Assembly (NCBI GenBank): GCA_020852965.1
Contig: JADYZV010000028.1
Coordinates: 62,001 to 126,000, forward strand
Direction: 5' to 3'
DNA from: Pirellulaceae bacterium
Lineage (GTDB): Bacteria > Planctomycetota > Planctomycetia > Pirellulales > Pirellulaceae
DNA length: 64,000 nucleotides
The notes below the pieces were generated by a model, which worked only from the letters and a program-made list of their open reading frames with translations, was not told the origin of the DNA and did not search any database. Below, in pieces: positions 8,179-17,525 of the stretch. The position numbers and the translations under genes are program-made. The number at the start of each line of letters is the position of its first letter. Position 1 is the stretch's first letter.

Positions 8179-9105
8179 TCATTTTGCGGGCGACGGAGGC
8201 TTTTCGAATTCTGCTCGATACAGTTGTTGGTACGCGTCGATTCGTGCCGCGTCCCACTTTCCTCGGTGAATCCCCAAACGGTAGCGAAGGGTCAACGGTT
8301 GCGTTTGCGACAACGGTGTGGGCTGGCGCCCTGGGTATACCACATTCTGCATGCTCTGGCTGCGCCGCAGAATCCAAGGAGGCGGATGGTTTGGGTTACT
8401 TGGGTGACTGAAAATGGCCACGCCACTGGATTCGCCGGAGATGTCCACGGCCGGCCCTGCGTCGATGGCTGTGGTCACTGGTTCGATCTCACCACCAACG
8501 CCTGTGAACCGCATATCGTCGGAGAGTTTGAGTCGAGCAGAGAAGCCACCATATCCTTTTTCGTCGGCCGAGCCTCCAATCTCGACATCTTGCATCAGTG
8601 CCAGTAATTCTACCGAGAAGTCAATCCAGCGAACATCCGCGTGCGCGTGGTGGACCACAATCACGATCTGCTCTTGAACCAGTGGTAGGAGCTCACCCTT
8701 TTCGTCGGTAAGGGCCGGAGACTTCCAAATCACGGTGGCGTGAATCGCAGCATTGTCCTCGGTCGTATCGACTTCCACTTGCTCGACATCCCACTGGAAA
8801 TCGATACATGCCCAGGCATCTCCGATGGGCCGGCCAGCCACCAACACTTGATGCCAAGCCCAATACACACCACGTTGATGGCCATGATCTCCAGGAAAGT
8901 CTTCGGTGATGCACTGACCATCCAAATCGTAGAGCGGATGGACGTAGTCCGCCCGTGGCCACTTACCCTGCTGAGAAGTTGCGGCACGTTGATAGCTGAG
9001 CACAGGGCGAATATCGTCCAGGATGGTCACTCCCTGTGAATTCGAGACAACCACAAACTGCCCGTCAGAGTGCAGATCTTCCCCGAGCAGCGTTGAAACC
9101 AGCAT
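8179..9105 (-). CDS. DUF6807 (PmoA-like) family protein, probably exported
   Basis: 308 residues from the ATG at 9105. The body (VSNSQGVTILDDIRPVLSYQ onward, with DFPGDHGHQRGVYWAWHQV) is the PmoA-like/DUF6807 domain found in many planctomycete exported proteins. Its conserved His residues lie in DHGHQRG; the biochemical role is unknown. The N-terminus is uncertain: the frame is open upstream to a TTG at 9249, and a hydrophobic stretch (SAGAISLVFFGSMLVSTLLG) spans the chosen ATG. A GTG at 9120 or an earlier start would make a better signal peptide. No strong ribosome-binding site settles it. It stands alone between an intergenic repeat element and the divergent M20 gene. Confidence 0.75.
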   Translation of the reverse strand: MLVSTLLGEDLHSDGQFVVVSNSQGVTILDDIRPVLSYQRAATSQQGKWPRADYVHPLYDLDGQCITEDFPGDHGHQRGVYWAWHQVLVAGRPIGDAWACIDFQWDVEQVEVDTTEDNAAIHATVIWKSPALTDEKGELLPLVQEQIVIVVHHAHADVRWIDFSVELLALMQDVEIGGSADEKGYGGFSARLKLSDDMRFTGVGGEIEPVTTAIDAGPAVDISGESSGVAIFSHPSNPNHPPPWILRRSQSMQNVVYPGRQPTPLSQTQPLTLRYRLGIHRGKWDAARIDAYQQLYRAEFEKPPSPAK

Positions 9106-9496
9106 TGAGCCGAAAAACACAAGCGAAATCGCACCTGCGCTCTCCCACAGCCCACGACCACCAGATAAACTCGTAGGGGAAATAGACCTCGTAGGTAAAA
9201 AACTCGTCGTTGAAAAAAAGCCTAACCGATGAAAAGTGTTCGCAGTCAACGCTGGAGACCTTGATGTAAGGGCTGATGGCAGAGCGGGTACGTCTGGACA
9301 TAGAACGTCGTCCTAGACTGCTAGCCTGCGGGCCCAGCCTAGGTTTGTATCGTAGCATGGTTGATTGTCGAGTGCGAATACGCTAGCTGCTTATAATTTT
9401 TATTCTCATCTTCGGGCCGGCCCAAGGCCACGCTCATACTCGGCATCTACGAGCCTTGGACATCACGGCCGCGAACAGAGAATGTGATAGAGTACA

Positions 9497-10711
9497 ATGC
9501 TTAACCATCAAACCGCTGATGATGTGATTGAGACGCTGGCCGATCTAGTGCGTATCAACAGCGTCAATCCCAACTACGACAGCGGCGTCCCCGAAGTGGA
9601 ATTGGCAAGTTATGTCGAGCGGTACTTCGAGCATTTGGGGATCGAAACATGGCGGCAAGAAGTCTACCCGGATCGCCCCAACGTCATTGCTCGCATCCCG
9701 GGTCGCAACCCGGAGCGCCGCATCGTCTTGGAGGCTCATTTGGATACCGTCTCAACTGACGGCATGACCATCGATCCATGGAGACCCACCATTTGTGATG
9801 GGCGGCTTTACGGGCGTGGTGCGTGCGACACCAAAGGGGGCATGGCAGCCATGATGCACGCACTGGCCAGCTTGAACCGCGACCAAACTCCACCCGAGTG
9901 CGAGGTGCTATTCGCGGCCACGATCGACGAAGAGTTTTCCTATCGTGGTGTGGTAGCTCTGTGCAATTCCTTGGCTCCCGGTGTGGTCCATCCGTCCGTG
10001 TTAGCAAGCGACATTGCTCCGCAGGATCCGTGGCACGCGGAAGTGGCTATCGTCGCCGAACCGACGGGCCTGCTGCCGGTGATCGCCAGCAAAGGGGTCG
10101 TACGTTTCATGATCGAAACACAGGGCCGCGCGGCGCATTCCTCCAAACCGCACTTGGGAGCGAATGCGATTGCGCACATGGCTCACATCATCACTGCGAT
10201 CGAACAAGACACATTGCGGTTGATGCAGCGCGAGCATCCGCTGCTTGGACCGGCCACTTGCAATATCGGCACAGTGCGTGGCGGCGTGCAAGTCAACTTT
10301 GTGCCGGACCGGTGCACAATCGAAATCGATCGTCGGTTGCTGCCCTCTGAGGAACGCGAGACGGTATTGGCTCACTATCAACAACTAGTCGACTCGGTAG
10401 CTGCAACTCACCCAGAGATGTGCGTCATCCTGCACCCCCCCACGCTCAGCGATCGCCCTCTGGAGACCGATGCGCGAGGGCCGGCCGTGCTGTCGCTCGT
10501 CGCCGTACTCGACGAACTTGGGTTGCCGTCCACTCCGTGCGGAGTCCCCTTTGGCAGCGACGCCAGTAAATTTGGCGCATTGGGCATTCCCAGTATGATC
10601 TTTGGTCCAGGGAGTATTGACCAAGCTCACTCGGCAATCGAGTATATTGAATGCAGCCAAGTCATTCAGGCGGCGGAAATCTACCGCCGCTTCTTGCTCA
10701 GCTACTCGTAG
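9497..10711 (+). CDS. M20 family metallopeptidase (ArgE/DapE-like deacylase)
   Basis: 404 residues, a dizinc peptidase/deacylase. The metal and catalytic set is complete: H81 and D83 in EAHLDTV, bridging D111 in RGACDTKGG, general base E145 with E146 in DEEFSYRG, E188 in VAEPTG and H378 in QAHSAIEYI. A dimerisation domain lies between about residues 195 and 310. ArgE, DapE and related enzymes remove an acyl group from an amino acid or open a peptide bond; which substrate applies here cannot be told. pdxH begins 8 nt after the stop, so the two are probably co-transcribed. No arginine or lysine biosynthesis gene is nearby to support a narrower name. Confidence 0.85.
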   Translation: MLNHQTADDVIETLADLVRINSVNPNYDSGVPEVELASYVERYFEHLGIETWRQEVYPDRPNVIARIPGRNPERRIVLEAHLDTVSTDGMTIDPWRPTICDGRLYGRGACDTKGGMAAMMHALASLNRDQTPPECEVLFAATIDEEFSYRGVVALCNSLAPGVVHPSVLASDIAPQDPWHAEVAIVAEPTGLLPVIASKGVVRFMIETQGRAAHSSKPHLGANAIAHMAHIITAIEQDTLRLMQREHPLLGPATCNIGTVRGGVQVNFVPDRCTIEIDRRLLPSEERETVLAHYQQLVDSVAATHPEMCVILHPPTLSDRPLETDARGPAVLSLVAVLDELGLPSTPCGVPFGSDASKFGALGIPSMIFGPGSIDQAHSAIEYIECSQVIQAAEIYRRFLLSYS

Positions 10712-10719
10712 AGACTCGC

Positions 10720-11358
10720 ATGGACCTCACAGCACTTCGTCAAGAATACGCCAATCAGGATCTGGACGTCTCCACCACCGACCCCAATCCGTTCGCTCAG
10801 TTCCAGCGCTGGTTCGAAGCGGCCTCGAAGTCCGAGTTGCTCGAACCCAATGCGATGGTTCTGGCTACCGTGGATGCGGCGGGCTGCCCAAGCCAACGCA
10901 CCGTGCTACTAAAAACTTTCGATTCGTCGGGCTTTGTATTCTTCACCAATTACGGTAGTCGCAAAGCAAAACAGATCGCTGGCAATGCGCACGTGTCGCT
11001 ACTATTCCAGTGGTTGCCCTTGCATCGCCAAGCCGAAATCCATGGAGAGGCAAAGAAGGTTTCCACAGCCGAATCGCTCAGCTACTTTGCGCAGCGCCCG
11101 CGCGGCAGTCAACTCGGTGCTTGGATCTCTCGACAAAGCGAAGTGGTCTCCAACCGCAGTGTGCTCGAGACCAAATGGGAAGAAATGAAGCGACAGTTTG
11201 GCGATGGGTCGATACCGCTACCGAAATTCTGGGGCGGCTACCGCGTCAAGCCAACTCGCTTCGAATTCTGGCAGGGAGGAGCCAAGCGACTTCACGACCG
11301 CATCGAATACCTACCAATCACCGCCGACGCTTGGGAGCGTCACCGCCTGTCTCCTTGA
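10720..11358 (+). CDS. pdxH: Pyridoxamine 5'-phosphate oxidase
   Basis: 212 residues, close to the 218 of the E. coli enzyme. It oxidises pyridoxamine or pyridoxine 5'-phosphate to PLP with FMN and oxygen in the cytosol. Visible landmarks are the MDLTALRQEY start, QRTVLLKTFDSSGFVFFTNY (the FMN-binding strand pair), SRKAKQI, QVEIHG-type QAEIHGEAKK, RPRGSQLGAWIS and the C-terminal WGGYRVKPTRFEFWQGGAKRLHDR signature with RLHDR. The ATG at 10720 is 8 nt after the M20 stop. PLP made by this enzyme would serve GcvP and Kbl encoded elsewhere in the window, although no regulation links them visibly. Confidence 0.95.
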   Translation: MDLTALRQEYANQDLDVSTTDPNPFAQFQRWFEAASKSELLEPNAMVLATVDAAGCPSQRTVLLKTFDSSGFVFFTNYGSRKAKQIAGNAHVSLLFQWLPLHRQAEIHGEAKKVSTAESLSYFAQRPRGSQLGAWISRQSEVVSNRSVLETKWEEMKRQFGDGSIPLPKFWGGYRVKPTRFEFWQGGAKRLHDRIEYLPITADAWERHRLSP

Positions 11359-11391
11359 CCACTTTTACGGACCTCACATAAGCGAACAAGT

Positions 11392-11868
11392 ATGCCCACA
11401 ATGCCCCCAGCCTACTTCAAGCTCTTGCGAAACATGCCGATTTTTGGCGGGCTCAATGACAAGACACTGAGCCTGATTTTAAATCAATCCAGTCCACGAG
11501 TCGTCGAGAGCGGAGACTTCTTCTTTCACGAAGGAGATGGTGCCGATTCGCTATTTGTACTCGAATCCGGAATTGTCATTATCGAGCGACGGTGGAAGCA
11601 GACGATGGTCGAGCTGTGCCGGCTTAAAGCGGGAGACTGCATTGGCGAAATGGCCCTCATCGACTTGCTCCCCCGTTCGGCCACCGCCCGCGCTGCGGAG
11701 GACTGCCAAGCTATCGAGATTACGCTGCGCGCCCTGCATGAACTGTACAAACAAGAGCTCGAGCAATACGCGATCATCATGATGAACATGGGGCGGGAAG
11801 TCAGCCGGCGACTGCGTCGCACCGACGACCGACTATTGGCCCTCGAACAGAAGCACCGTCGATCATAA
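11392..11868 (+). CDS. Cyclic nucleotide-binding domain protein
   Basis: 158 residues made almost entirely of one cNMP-binding (CRP-like) beta-roll, residues about 10-125. It shows NMPIFGGLNDKTL at the entry, FFFHEGDGADSLFVLESG and the phosphate-binding cassette region GDCIGEMALIDLLPRSATAR (GE..L....R.A). It ends in a helix that could follow the C-helix of CRP, but no DNA-binding helix-turn-helix domain is present, so it is a stand-alone sensor or regulatory subunit. It lies 33 nt after pdxH on the same strand. Which nucleotide it binds, if any, is not predictable; the arginine in the cassette favours a cyclic nucleotide. Confidence 0.88.
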   Translation: MPTMPPAYFKLLRNMPIFGGLNDKTLSLILNQSSPRVVESGDFFFHEGDGADSLFVLESGIVIIERRWKQTMVELCRLKAGDCIGEMALIDLLPRSATARAAEDCQAIEITLRALHELYKQELEQYAIIMMNMGREVSRRLRRTDDRLLALEQKHRRS

Positions 11869-11987
11869 CCAGGCCCCAGCGAGCTTGACTCGCTGGTGAA
11901 TCCGTTTTGTTGCTAGAGTGGCACGCGCCGCAGCCAGGCCCCAGCGAGCTTGACTCGCTGGTGAATCCGTTTTGTTGCTAGAGTGGC
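11869..11987 (+). repeat. R5 repeat, two tandem 54-bp copies
   Basis: Copies at 11869-11922 and 11934-11987 are nearly identical and 65 bp apart. Each contains the hairpin CCAGCGAG-CTTGA-CTCGCTGG and ends in TGTTGCTAGAGTGG. A diverged third copy is at 37108-37146. It begins directly at the end of the cyclic-nucleotide-binding gene. The rest of the 11869-12165 gap has no gene. Confidence 0.9.
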
Positions 11988-12117
11988 CCAACGCGTGCTT
12001 CTTGGCTGTCGCGTCTACTTCCAAAACTCTCGCTCCTGCCGGACAAGCCGGCGAGGGGGCGTGCCGGCGAGGGGGCGGGAGCATGACCCACGGGATGTGA
12101 TGCGATCCGTGTTGGAC

Positions 12118-12123
12118 TATAAT
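12118..12123 (+). promoter_or_regulatory. Possible -10 element upstream of the PSCyt1/DUF1549/DUF1553 gene
   Basis: A TATAAT hexamer 42 nt before the chosen ATG in an otherwise GC-rich gap. No convincing -35 is seen at the proper distance, and planctomycete promoters are poorly defined, so this is a weak call. Confidence 0.3.
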
Positions 12124-12165
12124 GAATTTTCCCGCCCTCGCACATCGTTCCTAAAGCACACCACG

Positions 12166-15123
12166 ATGTCTCGACTTGCCATCCTAGCTCGCCTGCTTTC
12201 TATTTCCATAGCCTTGCTTTGCCTAGTGGGTCAAGCCGATCGCGGCGACGCGGATGAACGAGCTCAACGGGCGTTTTTCGAGCAGAAAATCCGCCCTGTG
12301 CTAGTCGAGCATTGTTACCAGTGTCACGCGGCGACCGCTCAGCCAATCCAAGGGGGTCTACGGCTCGATTCCCAAGCGGGCTGGCAGGCCGGTGGGGACA
12401 GTACCGAGCCTGCCGTTGTCCCAGGAAACCCCGATGAGAGTCCGCTGATCCAAGCCGTGCGCTATCGAGATGGCTTGGAAATGCCCCCCGATGGAAAGCT
12501 ATCCTCTGCGATCGTCGCGGACTTGGAGCGGTGGGTTCGCGACGGTGCCTTTGACCCTCGCGACGAAACGCCCATCGAAATACACCGTGCCGACAAATCG
12601 TGGTGGTCGCTGCAACCCCTTCCAAAACTCGAAGCACAGTCGGAGGACGCCGATCCGAAAAATGGATCAAAAATTATCGATGCCTTGGTCGCTCGGCAAT
12701 TGGCCCAACAGGGACTCGCTCGCAATCCTCCAGCCGATGCGCGAACGCTGATCCGGCGGATGAACTACGATGTGATTGGGCTCCCACCAACGTTGGAAGA
12801 AGTGCGCGACTTCACCAGCCAGTATGCCAGCGACCCACAGGCTGCAACACAACAATTGGTGGAGCGTCTGTTGGCTTCGCCCCACTACGGCGAACAGTGG
12901 GGGAGGCATTGGCTCGATGTGGTGCGTTTCGGCGAAAGCATCGGCTTTGAACGCAATGTCATCATCAATGACGCTTGGCCCTTTCGCGACTATGTTATCA
13001 ATTCGCTCAATGCCGACAAACCTTTTAATCAATTCATTCGCGAGCATTTGGCGGGTGACGTGATCGCTCCGCATCAGCCGGAGGTTGTTGTCGGTTCGAC
13101 CTTTTTGGTAGCCGGCCCCTACGACGACGTGGGAAACCAAGACGTGGTGGCACAAGCCAGCATTCGAGCCGCTACGCTGGATGATATTATCACGGCTACC
13201 AGTGGAGCCTTCTTAGGGCTGACGATCAACTGTGCACGCTGCCACTATCACAAATTCGACCCGATTCCATCGGAAGATTACTATCGCCTGCGTGCGGCTT
13301 TTGAGGGGGTACGACATGGTCGTCGCGTGGTGGCAACGGAAGAACAGCTACAACAGCACTCGCAGGCGATCGAGCCGCTGCGAGCGGAACAGGCTGCCGT
13401 GCAAGCCGAACTACAAAAGCTCGAAGCTGGCATCGAACAACGCGCCTCGGCTGAACTAGCACGGCTGACCTATCCACGCCCCAAGATCGACCCGCAATGG
13501 ACCGAGGAGACATTCACTCCCATCAGCGCGCGGTGGGTCAAGCTGGTGTTAAAGGCCAGCACTGACAATCCCAATTCGGCCGTCGGTTCCAAATTAGTCG
13601 AAGTACAAGTGTGGGCGGCAGATCCTTCGCCGCGCAACGTAGCCCTCCAGTCGACCGGAGCGAAAGCCAGTGGCGCCCGAGGGGCGGTCGCCGAAGACTT
13701 CCCGGCCGCCTATGGTCCACAGCTCACCATCGACGGACAATTCGGAGCTCAGTGGTTCGTTGGCCATCCCGCCGAGTTGACAATCGAACTAGCCGAAGCA
13801 TCTACGATCGAGCGCATCGCGTTCAGCAATGCCAAAGGAATCGACATTCAGGACCAATCTCAAGGAGCAACTCCCTGCGAATACGAGATGCAGGTCTCTG
13901 GCGACGGCGAGAATTGGCAAGTCGTGGCCGACAGCTACCAGCGTGAGCCGTGGTCCCCCACACACGGCGTCGCGCGCTTGCGCGCACAAGTGACGACCGA
14001 AGCCGAAACCAAAGAGCTCCAACAACTGCGCACTCAACTGGCGGGTATCCAAGCCCGCATCGACGCCATCCCGCCGCTGGCAGTCGTGTGGGTTGGAATT
14101 CGTGAACAACCTAGCGAACCAACACGCCTAAACATCGGTGGTGACCCGATGAAGCTGGGCGACGTTGTTTTACCATCGAGCCTAAGTGTGCTCGACCAAA
14201 CGACCGCAACCTACGCACTTGCCAGCGATGCACTCGAGGGTGAGCGAAGGCTGGCCTTGGCGAATTGGATCGCCGCCGACGACAACCCGTTAACCGTTCG
14301 CGTATTGGCCAATCGGGTGTGGCAGTATCACTTCGGCTCGGCCATCGTCGACACCCCCAGCGACTTTGGTTTCCTCGGCTCGCTCCCCACTCACCCGGAG
14401 CTGCTCGATTGGTTAGCGGGTCAATTGCTTGCCAACGGTTGGCGGCTCAAACCCTTGCATCGCCAGATCCTATTGTCGGAAACGTATCGGCAGTCGTCCG
14501 TCTATCGCGAACAGCCCGCCTCGATCGACAAGGACTCACGGCTGCTGTGGCGCTTCCCACCACGGCGACTAAGTGCAGAGGAACTGCGAGACACGATGCT
14601 GTTGGTGTCGGGCAATCTACAGGGTACCATCCCGCTGGCAACTTCAATACCGAACGAAGACCAAACGCTCGCAGCCGGGCCAGGCTTTCGTTTGTATAAG
14701 CTGACCGAAAATAACGTTTCGAGCTATCTGCCGCTCGACGTGCATGGTCCCGAGACCTACCGCCGCGCGGTCTACCACCAAAACGCGCGAGCCAGCGTGG
14801 TCGACTTGCTAGCCGACTTTGATTTCCCTGACGTGGCCTTCGCTGCGCCCAAACGCAGCTCAACGACCACACCGCTGCAAGCCCTAACACTGCTCAACCA
14901 TCGCTTTACTCTGGACATGGCGCAGAGCTTGGCTGATCGAGCCGAGCAGAGTGTTGTGCCAGGCAATCCAGAAGCGCTGATCGACAGCATGTACGAATTG
15001 GTGCTCCAGCGCGCAGCTCGGCCCGATGAGCTGGCAGCGGCCAAGCCATTGCTGAACAAGTACGGGGCAGCAGCCCTGGCTCGCGGGCTGCTGAACTTAA
15101 ACGAGGTGTTGTATGTCGAATGA
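12166..15123 (+). CDS. Exported PSCyt1 / DUF1549 / DUF1553 protein with a discoidin-like insert
   Basis: 985 residues. A signal peptide (LLSISIALLCLVG) leads to a PSCyt1 heme motif C50-YQ-C53-H54, then DUF1549 (about 155-375) with its second cysteine motif CARCHYHKFDP at 356. A segment at about 449-609 (ARWVKLVLKAST, GAQWFVGHPAELTIELAEA) resembles an F5/8 type C (discoidin) carbohydrate-binding fold. It is followed by a helical stretch and DUF1553 (about 695-960; LANRVWQYHFG, PTHPELLDWLA). These proteins are a planctomycete hallmark with unknown biochemical role; a role at polysaccharides is often inferred from attached sugar-binding domains. The ATG at 12166 gives the best signal peptide. 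It overlaps the DUF1501 gene by 11 nt. Confidence 0.9.
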   Translation: MSRLAILARLLSISIALLCLVGQADRGDADERAQRAFFEQKIRPVLVEHCYQCHAATAQPIQGGLRLDSQAGWQAGGDSTEPAVVPGNPDESPLIQAVRYRDGLEMPPDGKLSSAIVADLERWVRDGAFDPRDETPIEIHRADKSWWSLQPLPKLEAQSEDADPKNGSKIIDALVARQLAQQGLARNPPADARTLIRRMNYDVIGLPPTLEEVRDFTSQYASDPQAATQQLVERLLASPHYGEQWGRHWLDVVRFGESIGFERNVIINDAWPFRDYVINSLNADKPFNQFIREHLAGDVIAPHQPEVVVGSTFLVAGPYDDVGNQDVVAQASIRAATLDDIITATSGAFLGLTINCARCHYHKFDPIPSEDYYRLRAAFEGVRHGRRVVATEEQLQQHSQAIEPLRAEQAAVQAELQKLEAGIEQRASAELARLTYPRPKIDPQWTEETFTPISARWVKLVLKASTDNPNSAVGSKLVEVQVWAADPSPRNVALQSTGAKASGARGAVAEDFPAAYGPQLTIDGQFGAQWFVGHPAELTIELAEASTIERIAFSNAKGIDIQDQSQGATPCEYEMQVSGDGENWQVVADSYQREPWSPTHGVARLRAQVTTEAETKELQQLRTQLAGIQARIDAIPPLAVVWVGIREQPSEPTRLNIGGDPMKLGDVVLPSSLSVLDQTTATYALASDALEGERRLALANWIAADDNPLTVRVLANRVWQYHFGSAIVDTPSDFGFLGSLPTHPELLDWLAGQLLANGWRLKPLHRQILLSETYRQSSVYREQPASIDKDSRLLWRFPPRRLSAEELRDTMLLVSGNLQGTIPLATSIPNEDQTLAAGPGFRLYKLTENNVSSYLPLDVHGPETYRRAVYHQNARASVVDLLADFDFPDVAFAAPKRSSTTTPLQALTLLNHRFTLDMAQSLADRAEQSVVPGNPEALIDSMYELVLQRAARPDELAAAKPLLNKYGAAALARGLLNLNEVLYVE

Positions 15124-16552
15124 TCGCATGTCGACTGAACCATTCGGCGACCGTCGCCAGTTTCTATCCCACATGAGCAGTGGTCTGACCGGTGTGGCTC
15201 TGACGCAATTGCTGGGGCCAGCCTCCAGTATGGCTGGCACTACGCATCCGCACGCGTTTCAGCACCCGCCGCGCGCCAAAAGGGTGCTGCAGATCTTCTG
15301 TCCCGGTGCGGCTTCGCATGTCGACTTGTGGGACCATCGCCCCATGCTGGAAAAGTATCACGGTACGCCGTTACCGGGTGCGGAGGGTGAGGTTTCGTTT
15401 CAAGGCAAGAACGGAAATCTGATGAAGTCCCCCTGGCCATTTTTGCCAGCCGGCCAGTCCGGAAAAATGATTTCATCCATGCTACCAAACATTGCCCAGC
15501 ATGTGGATGACATCGCCTTTATCCACTCGATGACATCGCGCAGCAATACGCACGGACCGGGCTGCATCTTCATGAATTCGTGCTTCACACGCGAGGGCTT
15601 TCCGGCGGCAGGTGCCTGGGTAAGCTATGCGCTGGGAAGCCTCAACGAGAATCTGCCAACCTACGTGGCTATTCAAGATGTGCGCGGTGAACCTCCCAAT
15701 GGCAAAGCCAATTGGAGCAACGGCTTTCTCCCCGCGCAGTATCAAGCGGTGGCCATGTCGGCGCAACAACCACTGCGGAATCTAGCCACACCCAAATCGA
15801 TTGGCGCTGATCAGGAGCAGGCCACGCGTGAATTCCTACGAGTGGCCAATGCCGAACATGCTCGGCAGCGCGCCGGGCAAGACGCGTTGCTGGCGCGGAT
15901 GGAAGCTTACGAACTGGCTGCAAAGATGCAACTCTCGGCCCCCGAGGTGAGCGATCTATCGCGCGAGCTACAATCGACGCATGATCGCTACGGCACGAAT
16001 GATCGCAATCCGCTGAAAGCCGCTTATGCGCGGAATTGCTTGCTGTCGCGACGGTTCCTCGAACAAGGCGTGCGGTACGTGGCTCTGTATTGCGCCTCGC
16101 GTGCCAGTGCCGTCGATGGACTGCTCAACTGGGACGCGCATAAAACGCTAAAGGCTGACTACGAGCGGCATTGCCCCATCTTCGATCAACCCACCGCCGC
16201 ACTGCTCACCGATCTGAAACAGACAGGACTGCTCGACGATACGCTGGTGCTGTGGTGTACCGAATTTGGTCGTATGCCGACGCACCAGGATGGAACATCG
16301 GGGCGCGACCACAACCCCGACGCCTTCACAACGTGGATGATGGGAGCTGGTATCCGAGGCGGAGTCAGCTACGGAGCGACCGACGAGTTTGGGCGTCGGT
16401 CGGTCGAAAATGTGGCTACACCTTACGATTTCTATGCCACCGTACTGCACTTGCTGGGACTCGATCATCAGCAGTTGACCTACTACCACAACGGTGCCAA
16501 CCGTCGCTTGACCGACGTGCACGGCCACGTGCTGCATGACATCCTGGCATAG
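15113..16552 (+). CDS. DUF1501 family protein, Tat-exported
   Basis: 479 residues. The N-terminus carries a twin-arginine signal (DRRQFLSHMSSGLTG, R14-R15), which implies export in folded form. The body is the DUF1501 domain, a relative of the alkaline phosphatase/sulfatase fold, with QIFCPGAASHVDLWDHRPML near the start and LVLWCTEFGRMPT..GRDHNP near the end, a pattern that resembles a metal site. It overlaps the PSCyt1/DUF1553 gene by 11 nt, the usual planctomycete pairing, so both are expected to be made together and act outside the cytoplasm. Substrate and reaction are unknown. Confidence 0.9.
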   Translation: MSNDRMSTEPFGDRRQFLSHMSSGLTGVALTQLLGPASSMAGTTHPHAFQHPPRAKRVLQIFCPGAASHVDLWDHRPMLEKYHGTPLPGAEGEVSFQGKNGNLMKSPWPFLPAGQSGKMISSMLPNIAQHVDDIAFIHSMTSRSNTHGPGCIFMNSCFTREGFPAAGAWVSYALGSLNENLPTYVAIQDVRGEPPNGKANWSNGFLPAQYQAVAMSAQQPLRNLATPKSIGADQEQATREFLRVANAEHARQRAGQDALLARMEAYELAAKMQLSAPEVSDLSRELQSTHDRYGTNDRNPLKAAYARNCLLSRRFLEQGVRYVALYCASRASAVDGLLNWDAHKTLKADYERHCPIFDQPTAALLTDLKQTGLLDDTLVLWCTEFGRMPTHQDGTSGRDHNPDAFTTWMMGAGIRGGVSYGATDEFGRRSVENVATPYDFYATVLHLLGLDHQQLTYYHNGANRRLTDVHGHVLHDILA

Positions 16553-16564
16553 GCTGATTTTGAG

Positions 16565-16570
16565 TACAAT
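16565..16570 (+). promoter_or_regulatory. Possible -10 element before a Uma2 gene
   Basis: TACAAT in TTTTGAGTACAATAGTTTTT, 40 nt before the ATG at 16610, in a short AT-richer gap. No clear -35 box is seen; tentative. Confidence 0.25.
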
Positions 16571-16609
16571 AGTTTTTGGCGCAAGTTTCAAAATAGTAGG
16601 CACACTCCG

Positions 16610-17284
16610 ATGAGCACGATCAACAAAGCTGAAGCTATTGAGTATTCGGAAACGGATGGCCAACCCATGGGTGAAACCGAAACACATCGTCGCTGGATGA
16701 CTCGTATTGACGACATCTTGTGTCATCGTCTGCGCGGACAGCGAGCTTACGTGGGGTGCAACTTACTGCTCTATTTTCTACCGGGGCAGCCTGCCAGATT
16801 TGTCGTACCCGATAATTTTGTAGTGCTCGACTGCGACCATCGAGAACGCCGCATATTTAAAACGTGGGAGGAGCAGCGTGTCCCAGACCTTATTATTGAA
16901 GTGACATCGCTTTCAACCCAGCGCGAGGATCAGGTCAGAAAACTCGCAATCTACGAGGAATTGGGGTCGCGTGAGTATTTCCTTTACGATCCTACCGCCA
17001 GCTACCTGACTCCTGCACTGCAAGGCTTCCGTCTCGTCAATGGTCAGATGACCGAGATCGAACCACGGGCTGACGGAATGCTTCAATGCCAAGTGCTCGG
17101 CCTCGATTTGCGACTCAACGGTCGACGATTGGAAGTCATCGACAGCCTCACTGGACAGCCCGCGTTGACCGAAGCTGAGGAGAATTGGCAGCGAGCCGAA
17201 AGTGAGAAAGCCGCGCGATTGACGGCTGAACAGCGAATCCTGGAACTGGAAGAGCAGCTTCGGAAAATGCGAGAAAAACCGTAG
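16610..17284 (+). CDS. Uma2 (DUF820) family protein with C-terminal coiled coil
   Basis: 224 residues. The middle is the Uma2/DUF820 restriction-endonuclease-like (PD-(D/E)xK) fold: FVVPDNFVV with D68, then VPDLIIEV with D93 and E97. Residues about 180-222 (ENWQRAESEKAARLTAEQRI and onward) form a coiled coil rich in Glu, as often seen in this family. Uma2 genes are greatly expanded in planctomycetes and cyanobacteria; nuclease activity is predicted from the fold, the biological role is unknown. The TAG stop is supplied by an R1 repeat (it is the TAG of GTAGTGGACGAGG), so insertion of the repeat may have set the present C-terminus. A second, different Uma2 gene is at 57320. Confidence 0.87.
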   Translation: MSTINKAEAIEYSETDGQPMGETETHRRWMTRIDDILCHRLRGQRAYVGCNLLLYFLPGQPARFVVPDNFVVLDCDHRERRIFKTWEEQRVPDLIIEVTSLSTQREDQVRKLAIYEELGSREYFLYDPTASYLTPALQGFRLVNGQMTEIEPRADGMLQCQVLGLDLRLNGRRLEVIDSLTGQPALTEAEENWQRAESEKAARLTAEQRILELEEQLRKMREKP

Positions 17285-17347
17285 TGGACGAGGTTGCGAG
17301 TCCCTGACGCATACCGAACCAAACGGACTCGTTGCCTCGTCCAATAC
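17281..17347. repeat. R1 inverted pair overlapping a stop codon
   Basis: A direct R1 unit (17281-17306) and an inverted unit ending at about 17347 surround a short loop. The repeat overlaps the end of the Uma2 gene and provides its stop codon. Confidence 0.85.
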
Positions 17348-17525
17348 ACCAAAACTAAGCCTGGCGGGTATCGCTTTGACACCTTCAAAGCTGTCTGCCT
17401 GTTGGTTACAATGGGTCCGTGCAGGGCTTTTACCCTGCTCCTTTGTTCGTTGGCAATTCGATGATCGACCGACTCCGGGCTAGCTTTCTTTCGAGAGAGA
17501 TGGTCTGGTTTGGTGCCAGCGTTTG

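Noticed and set aside
9065..9358. 97-codon minus-strand frame overlapping the start of the DUF6807 gene
   Set aside because: It may reflect an upstream leader or frameshifted N-terminus, but no motif supports it and it overlaps the PmoA-like domain in a different frame.
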